Assembly (NCBI RefSeq): GCF_963678635.1
Contig: NC_087071.1
Span: forward strand, 10,491,088-10,555,087
Reading direction: 5' to 3'
DNA from: Symsagittifera roscoffensis
Taxonomy: Eukaryota > Xenacoelomorpha > Acoela > Convolutidae
DNA length: 64,000 nucleotides
Below are positions 56,602 to 64,000 of the stretch, in pieces (positions within the stretch are counted from its first letter, which is position 1; each line of letters begins with the position of its first letter). Under the pieces are notes generated by a model that was not told the DNA's origin, searched no databases, and worked only from the letters and a program-made list of their open reading frames with translations. The translations under genes and the position numbers were made by a program.

Positions 56602-58645
56602 ACAAAAAACATTACACAAATATGCAATAAATCAAGTATCACAATGTGAAACAGAACCACAAGCTATAGAAACCACAGATATAATAGCAACACTCTATTC
56701 AAAAGCCCGAGCAACAACAGTTACAGGTTATAAATTCACAGCGACATTTTCCGAAAAGAAAGTACATTGTTCACAAGTCTCGAACGGAAACAAAAACCGA
56801 CTTGACCATGAATCATTCTATCAAAGTAATATAGAACGTCTTTTACATCTCAATCCCGACGATTGTAAAAATGAATTACTTAGACTAAACATCACACAAA
56901 ATAAAAATTCCCAAAGAAAATTAGTTAATTTTCAAGTTTTTTCAGACTCTGTACATCAATCACAACTTGAAAGACACCAAGGACATATAAAACTAGACGA
57001 AAAATACCCGTATAACGGCGCACACGGACGATTAACCTATGACCTACACGATAAACATTGGATACCACACATTGGTATAAATAAACCATCAAACTGCAAA
57101 GCAGACACAAAAAATAAAGGATACCAAGAAATAATGTTTTTCGATTGGAAAATACAACTCGAAAAAATACAACTCACACGAGATTTATCTGATAATACAA
57201 TGATCTATCAAGGAATCCGACTACCTTGTAAAAATGATCAAGGATATTGCGACCCTACAACAAGAACACAAGCAACAATTGTTTGGTTCCCCGAAGATAC
57301 ATGTACAACATTTCAAGTAGCAAAAATACACGCTCGTATGATAAAATTTCACGAAAAATATTTCATACAATCAATTCCTTATGAACAAGTCCATCCATCA
57401 CGCAAACTAAGTTCCGATTTTAGAAACATAGACAATATAGAAAATAAATTGACACGATATCAAATATATCAAGAAACAGAACTTGCATGTAAATACAGGA
57501 ATCCACTTCACAGAACACAATACTCTGAAATATTAGTTGAATACGAAAAAGGATTCGACATGACCACTGGAAAAGTAAAAATCGACCCATATGCCACAGG
57601 TCATCCTCTAAACGAAGGAACATCCTATATACCAGTTAATTTTGAAAAAAGCAACGGACAACCTGGTGGACATCTAAAACCTTATGACACCAGAAGCACA
57701 CGCTTACAAGAATTATCACTAATGAATACTACATATTTCGGTAATATCCATTATGATATTCATTTGGATATGAAACTAGACTATACAATTAGCCGCATTT
57801 TTCAAGAAATGTCACTCTCCGAATTAGAAACACTACACCAACTATGCGAATTAGAACGAACACAAATATTACAATCACTTGCACTAGCAGTATTAAAAAT
57901 ACCCTACGCAGGATACTTATTATCAGGAAATAGATCAAATTTTTTAGACTACGAAGGAAACATCTTATGGTTTTATACTTGTACTAAAAAAGTATCACCA
58001 CTATACGTTTTTGAAGATAAACGATGTTATAAAAGAATCCCTATCTTTTATAAAAATAAAGTACATTTCGTGGATACACTTTCACGAAGAACCTATTTCT
58101 GGGATACCGCAGTCCCATGTGGATCAGAAAATAGCCACAATGTAGTACAACTAAACCCTGATGAAAATAAATATTATCTTCTCACTCCATATCCCACATT
58201 AATGCAATCACTCAAAAAATTTTCACCAGAAAGCATTCGCGCTATCGCTCGAAACCCAAATATAGACTTACAATCAATAGGAATATATTCAAAATCAGAT
58301 ATTCAACATCACATTAGAACACAACAATTCCAAGAATTATTAACACAAATGGACACTATACAAAGACAATCAATTGACCAAAACTTACGCAAACTTGCAG
58401 AAACCGCAGGATTTGCCGATATCTACACGCAAGACTATAGCGGATATTTTAAAGACATTAAAGATTATATATATCTAAACGGCGAAAAATACCGTCCCCA
58501 AGATATATCACCAATTAACATTTTTAGCTTTGTTACACTCAAAAATGAAATCCTTGATTTTCTAGGATGGCCCTACTACATCTTAGAAAAATTGACTATT
58601 TTATACGCAATGTTTAACTTTATTGGATTTCTTTTCTCACTCTAA
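56471..58645 (+). CDS. env: Env-like glycoprotein (724 aa), stopped in its membrane anchor region
   Basis: Starts with a signal peptide (LKLLIFLQLPFLVTS, residues 4-18), then a long Cys-containing ectodomain. In the distal third a conserved-looking segment runs GYLLSGNRSNFLDYEG, LWFYTCTKK, DKRCYKRIPIFY, VHFVDTLSRRTYFW and AVPCGSE. Its Cys-Pro-[IV]...F-x-D...PC layout recalls chuvirus-type glycoproteins found in some LTR elements; that is a memory-based impression only. A hydrophobic stretch (LTILYAMFNFIGFLFSL) ends exactly at TAA 58643-58645, and the same frame continues for 147 codons. No furin-type basic site was obvious. It would act in membrane targeting or entry if expressed. Confidence 0.7.
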   Translation: MYILKLLIFLQLPFLVTSNQNINPSPRTGPQDLLVTHYDCEENEQKTLHKYAINQVSQCETEPQAIETTDIIATLYSKARATTVTGYKFTATFSEKKVHCSQVSNGNKNRLDHESFYQSNIERLLHLNPDDCKNELLRLNITQNKNSQRKLVNFQVFSDSVHQSQLERHQGHIKLDEKYPYNGAHGRLTYDLHDKHWIPHIGINKPSNCKADTKNKGYQEIMFFDWKIQLEKIQLTRDLSDNTMIYQGIRLPCKNDQGYCDPTTRTQATIVWFPEDTCTTFQVAKIHARMIKFHEKYFIQSIPYEQVHPSRKLSSDFRNIDNIENKLTRYQIYQETELACKYRNPLHRTQYSEILVEYEKGFDMTTGKVKIDPYATGHPLNEGTSYIPVNFEKSNGQPGGHLKPYDTRSTRLQELSLMNTTYFGNIHYDIHLDMKLDYTISRIFQEMSLSELETLHQLCELERTQILQSLALAVLKIPYAGYLLSGNRSNFLDYEGNILWFYTCTKKVSPLYVFEDKRCYKRIPIFYKNKVHFVDTLSRRTYFWDTAVPCGSENSHNVVQLNPDENKYYLLTPYPTLMQSLKKFSPESIRAIARNPNIDLQSIGIYSKSDIQHHIRTQQFQELLTQMDTIQRQSIDQNLRKLAETAGFADIYTQDYSGYFKDIKDYIYLNGEKYRPQDISPINIFSFVTLKNEILDFLGWPYYILEKLTILYAMFNFIGFLFSL

Positions 58646-59089
58646 AAAGGAATCTACAATACATGTGCTATACACACACAAGTAAACAGACAAGCAAGCG
58701 TAGCACGCATACTCTTTGCAGGATTTTTTGGAATCTTTTCTACATCTATAAACAAAATTCTTTTAGACGCACAAATAAAAGAATATAACACAAAAATAAC
58801 AACACGACAAAATACATACGACGAAGAACATAACAATGTCGACACACAGCCAACGGCACCACAATTACCACCCCTACCAAATAACCATCCACTATCCCTA
58901 GTCCCACGAAATTTTCGAAATTTAGCAATCACACATAATCCAAATTTTCGACTCAATACATCACAAAGTCCCATTCAACATATAATGACACACCAGCCAC
59001 AAGATGATAATACTTATGAACAAATTATTGAACAACCCCATACCACCGCTTTTCAGTCTCAAAATAATCATTTTTTTAGCCCACGATGA
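58646..59089 (+). CDS. Env-frame extension after the TAA (147 codons)
   Basis: Open in the env frame from the codon after the TAA to TGA at 59087-59089. It starts with a hydrophobic block (VARILFAGFFGIFSTSINKILL) and then becomes Pro/Asn/Gln-rich (PQLPPLPNNHP), which would suit a second anchor segment and a cytoplasmic tail. It has no ATG until late, so it is likely made, if at all, as part of env. Its terminal TGA overlaps the ATG of the next ORF (ATGA at 59086-59089). Confidence 0.55.
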   Translation, partial: KGIYNTCAIHTQVNRQASVARILFAGFFGIFSTSINKILLDAQIKEYNTKITTRQNTYDEEHNNVDTQPTAPQLPPLPNNHPLSLVPRNFRNLAITHNPNFRLNTSQSPIQHIMTHQPQDDNTYEQIIEQPHTTAFQSQNNHFFSPR

Positions 59090-60885
59090 GCCGCCAACTT
59101 GGATCACTACACCGATCAAATTCCCACCCAACCAATCTTACCTCCTCAATCCCAATAATACCACTTTTTGCTTTTCCGCCACCCGACTTTCCATCTAGTA
59201 ATGTAACATCAGGCATGAATTCCGACACTAATTCACACATCTCAGTTTTATATTCCATCTCACAGCTAAATAACCCGAATATTGAAACCCCCGATGAATT
59301 TGCCGACTCAGAACCATCTCCATCCAATAATTTTCATAACTCTTCTAATTTTTCTCAACCCCCTTTTCAACCCATATTATCCAATAACCCTGACCCAATC
59401 ACCCCCACACCCTCTTATGCTTCCCAAGTTACCCCAACCTACTCCTCATACCATTCTGACCGATCATCTCACTCTCCAGACACCCCCCGAATCTCCCCAG
59501 AGCTAGATAATTTCATTACCCTCCAACAACAACCCTACCACCTAAACACCCCGACCATAAACCAAATCTCCTCCACTACAAATTCATCCAATCCCCCTAC
59601 ACCCTCTTCAAATTATACTGAATCATTAACACCATCATCTACATCCACTATATCTTCACTAAACACTAACAGAGCTTACCGCACTTTTAAAAGAAAATTC
59701 CCCAACCATCCTTTCCCAACAAAACCAGGAACAGCCCGTGAATACATCAACCACCCCCAGCATACTAACACTAAAGAATTTTTAGCTATCACTTTACCCT
59801 CGTTCCCACAATACACCTTAAACACCCCTCACGACGCTAACGAAACACGCAACTTTGTAGATGAATACGTTTTAATGCCCACTCTCTCTTGGACCTCATA
59901 CTATCATTTCACTAACCCTCTTTGCTTACCTTTATCCAGCACTTCCATCGATATAGACCGAAACAAAGACATGCTATATCAACTAACTACACCACTAACC
60001 GCTAGACAGTTTACTTACGTTGGATATAAAAAATCACTAAAAATACACACTGCACCTAGAGCTAATGAATATACACTAGAATACTACGATCACAACATCA
60101 TTAGAGCTAACCAAGATCAATTCTTAGACGACGATCGCTTCGCTAATCCACAAATCACCGAGAAATTTTTCATCAAGACACCATATGTATTTACACTAAA
60201 CATCTTCGACCGAAAGTTTGATCACATTATTTCAGAAGCACTAACAAACACACAAGCATACGAAAGTTTTAAAGAACGCTTCCAAATCTTTTCACTAACC
60301 TTTCATTTCCTTGCACCACACGAAAGAGATTTGCACTGCTCACATGATATTATGTTGCGCACTAAACAAACACATACATACAGTTACTACCGTTTCATCC
60401 AAAATCACTTTGACCTCCACACACCCTCTAGACAACCACACCATCGTTTTCAATTCATCAATTCAAAATACACTTCACCGTATTTCCTAAATTTCACATA
60501 TTGTATTAAAGACACTAACCTCCATGGAATTCTTCGTAATTATGACCCCATAACCCAAATGTACATTTTCTGCCCCATCACCAAGACCTTCAACGCCGAA
60601 GAATCCCGACCCTTCCTCATCCCGCACGAGTTTGTACAGCCTATAGAAATCCCAATTTTAGAATTCATCCACAACACGAAATTTAACCACAAATTATATA
60701 ACTTAATCCAAAACACACCTTATGAGTTTGCAGTAGGCACTGAAGAACTAACCACTATTAAGGCACTTCAATTGCTTTGGCCACTACTTCAGACTAAAAA
60801 TATCATCCGCATTCTAGCTAAACTACTAACAACTTCAGAACTAATTCACGACATCTTCCCCCACGGTTTTTTCCCCGACGACTAA
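59086..60885 (+). CDS. Uninterrupted 599-aa ORF of unknown function at the 3' end
   Basis: Intact ATG-to-TAA frame. Residues 1-205 are low in charge and rich in Ser, Pro, Thr and Asn (NPPTPSSNYTESLTPSST), disordered-looking. Residues about 206-599 look like a globular domain with many aromatic and charged residues (TYVGYKKSLKIH, FNLTYCIKD-like strands, NIIRILAKLLTTSELIHDIF at the end). No signal peptide, membrane helix or known catalytic motif was recognised. The ATG overlaps the stop of the env-frame extension as ATGA, an arrangement that allows termination-reinitiation. A splice donor follows the stop within three bases. It is the only large ORF of the element without an internal break, so it may be under selection. 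Gene origin unknown. Confidence 0.65.
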   Translation: MSRQLGSLHRSNSHPTNLTSSIPIIPLFAFPPPDFPSSNVTSGMNSDTNSHISVLYSISQLNNPNIETPDEFADSEPSPSNNFHNSSNFSQPPFQPILSNNPDPITPTPSYASQVTPTYSSYHSDRSSHSPDTPRISPELDNFITLQQQPYHLNTPTINQISSTTNSSNPPTPSSNYTESLTPSSTSTISSLNTNRAYRTFKRKFPNHPFPTKPGTAREYINHPQHTNTKEFLAITLPSFPQYTLNTPHDANETRNFVDEYVLMPTLSWTSYYHFTNPLCLPLSSTSIDIDRNKDMLYQLTTPLTARQFTYVGYKKSLKIHTAPRANEYTLEYYDHNIIRANQDQFLDDDRFANPQITEKFFIKTPYVFTLNIFDRKFDHIISEALTNTQAYESFKERFQIFSLTFHFLAPHERDLHCSHDIMLRTKQTHTYSYYRFIQNHFDLHTPSRQPHHRFQFINSKYTSPYFLNFTYCIKDTNLHGILRNYDPITQMYIFCPITKTFNAEESRPFLIPHEFVQPIEIPILEFIHNTKFNHKLYNLIQNTPYEFAVGTEELTTIKALQLLWPLLQTKNIIRILAKLLTTSELIHDIFPHGFFPDD

Positions 60886-60888
60886 CAG

Positions 60889-60965
60889 GTAAGTATGAAT
60901 TAAATGATATCACTAACTAATTAAAATATTAAAAACTCACCATTCTTTATTCATGTTTTCTTTAG
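60889..60965 (+). other. Probable 77-bp intron just after the 599-aa ORF
   Basis: ACAG|GTAAGTATG is a near-perfect donor. CACTAACTAAT is a branch-point match 46 bases before the acceptor TTTTCTTTAG (end 60965). All three signals and the size are typical of animal short introns. It lies in the 3' untranslated part of the element. Confidence 0.5.
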
Positions 60966-62463
60966 ATTTTTAGCCTTCATCCTAGATCATCTGAAAAATT
61001 CACAAAAGAAAAATAAAAAATAGCAAACTTCTTCAAAACTGTTTAAGACCCTATTAAAACTTTTGCACCAACAATTAAATAAATATAATACCAATGCAGT
61101 AAATTAATTTATAAATTTTCCCCCAACAGCAGTAAATCTAATTATGATGAAAATTTGTATCTTAAAATTCCCCCATAACTAGCAGTAAATTTCCAAATTC
61201 TATGCAGTAAATTAATAAAATGCAATTGCAGTACCAACCTTTTGATATTTTTCTTCATTTGCACAGAAATTCTATCCACACTCGCACAGCTCGCCCACGA
61301 AGAATTGTTTAAAATAATGAATTTCAGTTTCAAGTTTTCACACTCAATAACTCTAACACACGATAACAAGTTTCAAACTTTCCTTTAACCCGGTTGGAAA
61401 GGAATCATATACTAAACAAAACTAACCAACGCAGCTTACTAACTACCACAAATCATAGAATAACAAGCATGACTAAGAAAAGGAAACCAACGGTACCCAA
61501 ACCGGATTAACCCAGTTTAAAACTGGATAATTTATTCTTTTGAAGACTATTATAAAGTCTTAGAAAGAAATAATAAAACACAAAAAAGTCGAAAGACAAA
61601 CCCATACCACAAACAATTTGCTTTTTGGAAAAAGTACATAACCAACAAGACATAAGTAAAACCACAACAAACCCAACATAAAACGTTGTCACATAACAGG
61701 ACCCCTCACAAACACCGCATGAAATCATACTCCCACTCCTGGCCTAACCCACCAGGAAAGGACGTCCTGAGCATGCTCTATAGCCGGCCTAACCCACCGC
61801 GCTACATCCACGCTTTGTGACCACACCTTTATTTTTAATAAGAGCTACTCAAGGGTGAGTAACTCTTCAAAATAACCGAACTAAAACAAAAAGCTTTTGT
61901 GGAAACAACTAACTAAAATCATGATTAAAAAATATTAAACTAATAAAAGTTTTATAAATTGTAAAATCACATGATGCAATATATAGATCAGAATACAACA
62001 CCAAGGACGAACATCAAAAGACAAGACGACCTCACTACACAAGACGACCTCACTACACTCGAGAGAGAATAACCAACTACAATCGATATGCCGCTCACAA
62101 TCACAACTCAAAGGATTTAGAGTACGACTTGACTTCGCAGAAAAGGACTTCATTGAACTAGACCAATGACCACCTCGATGTTCAAGTATACGTACAGATC
62201 CGAGTAACCAGGCATCCCCTCCATGCACAATCTCCACGCCATTCCCAAGCTAGATCAGACACAAAAGAAGTTCTCCCCGAAGAACAGAAAAACCTGACAT
62301 AGCCAACCATTCTGAAATCAGAATTGATTTTGTTGCAAAGACTCAGTCGTTGTCACAAGAAGAAGCGAAAGAAAATTATGATGTTCGCCAAATACCAACG
62401 TCCATCATCCACCCTTGAATTACAGAAGAACTGTTCTAAAAAACTCTGTAAAACCCGGATGGG
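60966..62463 (+). other. Long 3' untranslated region of the giant element
   Basis: About 1.5 kb without a convincing frame. GCAGTAAAT recurs four times at 61096-61210. AAGACGACCTCACTACAC is tandemly duplicated at 62022-62058. A second block rich in GGCCTAACCCACC occurs twice (61741-61798). The last bases before the LTR (GTAAAACCCGGATGGG) are only weakly purine-rich, so the plus-strand primer is unclear. Confidence 0.5.
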
Positions 62464-62871
62464 TGGAACCTGATCTAAACTATATTTTATGATTGGATAA
62501 ATTAAATGTTTTACCAATGTAAAGTATTTAATATTAACCAATCATGATCCATCTAACTAACAACCCACTTATTTGTAAGTGCTGAAGTTACTTGTAATTT
62601 CAGCACCAGAGAGATTTGAATTTAACTTAGAAATTAGTTGGACTCTCCCGAGCACTTCAGCAGCCGCAATAAACCAGTATACCCTAGATCTATTGAGCCT
62701 AGCAGAGACTAGTTAAACAACCTGAGACTAGATAGTATAAGAGTAAGATTAGGATCGGTATTAGACTAAGAAGTTGCACGAATCTATCCGGCCGAAAATA
62801 AGATAGCGTGACGAGCAGACGGTGTACCCTATCCGAAATTACTCTATGAGTTACACTTCGGTTCTAACTCA
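62464..62871 (+). repeat. 3' LTR (408 bp)
   Basis: Same length as the 5' LTR with two differences by eye; begins TGGAACCTGATC, ends TCTAACTCA. It provides the poly(A)-like AATAAA at 62668. Confidence 0.95.
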
Positions 62872-63317
62872 CTATGATAACGAATGTAACTATGCCTCTT
62901 TTAAACTCAGAGAACTGTGCAATCACCGATACAGAATTAGTCAGGAAAATGAAGAATCAATTGAGCAAAAAGATGCAAATTTACCAGAACGCATCAATCA
63001 ACCAGCTCTTTAAAAAAATCTTTTTAAATTGTAATACGAATCCTGAAACAGCATGACTGTCAAAACAACTCGGCTGAGAACAAAGACGTAGAAATGGATT
63101 TTGATTCGTTTCACAAAAAAGTTAGTCGTGAAAAAAACAAAACTAATATTCAACATAAATCTGATTGCATCATTGTTCAATGCATACAGTCAATCGCTGA
63201 ATTTGAATCTTATGTAGGTATAGTAGAAAACATTTATTTTTTAGCTTAATTGTTTTAATAAACTTACTAATTAGAGATGGCTAATGGAACCAGTTTGAAA
63301 CCGAAACAGATGAGCTC
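62872..63317 (+). other. Flank of the giant element with weak coding-like remnants
   Basis: Two short frames look protein-like: 62874-63056 (DTELVRKMKNQLSKKMQIY) and, in another frame, about 63040-63249 (VEMDFDSFHKKVSREKNK, IVQCIQSIAEFES). They may be pieces of one decayed gene or element broken by a frame change. No match was recognised. Confidence 0.25.
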
Positions 63318-63547
63318 AGGGGTGAATTTAGTGGGACGGGGGCGATTGCCTTCCCCCTCAGGGATTCGACCCCCTGCTGACTCAAAGGGTTCCCCTTTGT
63401 ACTAATTTGAGATGTTCATTTTTGGGGACTGACCCTAGAACTTTTCTAAAGGCGCCTACTATTTTTGAGGGGGGAGAGCGCGCCGAAAAAACACGATTTT
63501 TTGGTCAAAACTTTTAAAAAAGGCCTAAAAAGACCCGTTGTTCAAAA
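63318..63547 (+). mobile_element. Element F2, partial copy running into the gap
   Basis: Starts CAGGGGTGAATTTAGTGGGA and keeps GGGATTCGACCCCCTGCTGA, TTTGAGATGTTCAT and GGGGAGAGCGCGCCGAAAAA in the same order as 38359-38981. Its right part is hidden by the run of N. Confidence 0.7.
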
Positions 63548-63747
63548 NNNNNNNNNNNNNNNNNNNNNNNNNNNNNNNNNNNNNNNNNNNNNNNNNNNNN
63601 NNNNNNNNNNNNNNNNNNNNNNNNNNNNNNNNNNNNNNNNNNNNNNNNNNNNNNNNNNNNNNNNNNNNNNNNNNNNNNNNNNNNNNNNNNNNNNNNNNNN
63701 NNNNNNNNNNNNNNNNNNNNNNNNNNNNNNNNNNNNNNNNNNNNNNN
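63548..63747. other. Assembly gap, 200 N
   Basis: Exactly 200 undetermined bases, probably a placeholder of fixed size inside an F2 element. Confidence 0.98.
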
Positions 63748-64000
63748 CGTCAAAATCATTCGAGATTTTTCGATTAGGAAGGCAGCAGCCGATGTTATAT
63801 GTCGATAAGAAGCAGAATGGGTGGCGCTGAGGCATTCAATAATCGGAACAGGACCAATTGGTCAGCAACGATTGGAGAGTCGATTTGGTCAGGAGACTAA
63901 TTGACCTTCTAAGCTCCTAAAGACCAGACCAACTTTTGGAGTCATTAGAGTACTGTAATCAGAACATACAAGAGCGTTTCGAACCAAAAACTACTATTTA
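63748..64000. other. Sequence after the gap, nothing recognised
   Basis: About 250 bases of less AT-rich sequence without a clear frame, repeat end or RNA gene. Confidence 0.4.

Larger units (their letters stand above)
44014..62871 (+). mobile_element. Giant Ty3/gypsy-type LTR retrotransposon with env-like and extra ORFs (18.9 kb)
   Basis: Two 408-bp LTRs (TG...CA) that differ at only two positions by eye bound an 18,042-bp interior, about three times the usual gypsy length. Domain order is gag, protease, reverse transcriptase, RNase H, integrase, as in Ty3/gypsy, with a GPY/F-type integrase tail. After pol come a small membrane ORF, an ATG-less Pro-rich ORF, an env-like glycoprotein, its in-frame extension and a 599-codon unknown ORF. 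The coding strand is rich in A and poor in G. Four in-frame TAA codons and one frame change interrupt gag-pol and env. No target-site duplication is visible (AAGA before, CTAT after). A second copy ends at position 454. Confidence 0.9.

Noticed and set aside
46115..58645. Alternative nuclear code in which TAA is sense
   Set aside because: Gene 1, gene 2, the C1q-like gene and several element ORFs all end naturally in TAA, so TAA works as a stop in this genome.

Overview
The window comes from an AT-rich, repeat-dense animal nuclear genome, most likely an invertebrate. Split genes with GT-AG introns (one apparent GC-AG), a secreted C1q/TNF-like gene, LTR retrotransposons, many short inverted-repeat transposons, minisatellites and a 200-base assembly gap all point that way. 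No prokaryotic features are present. I cannot name the species; a tunicate is only a guess.

Left half (1-31.6 kb): host genes in a sea of repeats. Two tandem plus-strand paralogues of a family I do not recognise (gene 1, exons 1558-12399; gene 2, exons 22405-28207) share intron phases and peptide motifs. Between them on the minus strand lie the exons of a secreted protein whose C-terminal half matches the adipolin/erythroferrone (C1QTNF12/ERFE) type of C1q domain (13158-17912). A signal-peptide first exon at 31217-31555 is in the right phase to belong to it, which would place gene 2 inside its first intron. Introns and spacers hold a broken Ty3/gypsy gag fragment (4.1-6.6 kb), several terminal-inverted-repeat families, a tRNA-like SINE head and a striking 667-bp near-perfect palindrome (29046-29712).

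Middle (31.6-44 kb): essentially gene-free. It holds nested inverted-repeat elements, some with 7/8- to 9-bp target duplications, a possible short GC-rich terminal exon (39.7 kb), a 32-bp minisatellite and a 43-bp minisatellite that runs directly into the next element.

Right (44014-62871): one giant LTR retrotransposon of about 18.9 kb with 408-bp LTRs that differ at only two positions by eye. Its order is LTR, primer-binding-site candidate, structured leader with small ORFs, basic ORF1, gag (capsid, CCHC knuckle), aspartic protease, reverse transcriptase (YLDD), RNase H, integrase (HHCC, DDE, GPY/F), a two-helix membrane ORF, a 412-codon ORF without ATG, an env-like glycoprotein, an env-frame extension, a 599-codon ORF of unknown function that starts on an ATGA stop-start overlap, a spliceable 77-bp intron, a long 3' region and the second LTR. 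Gag-pol and env are cut by four in-frame TAA codons and one A8-tract frame change although the LTRs look young. The 3' end of a second, about 95% identical copy opens the window (1-454). This element, with its four non-standard ORFs, is the most unusual system here.
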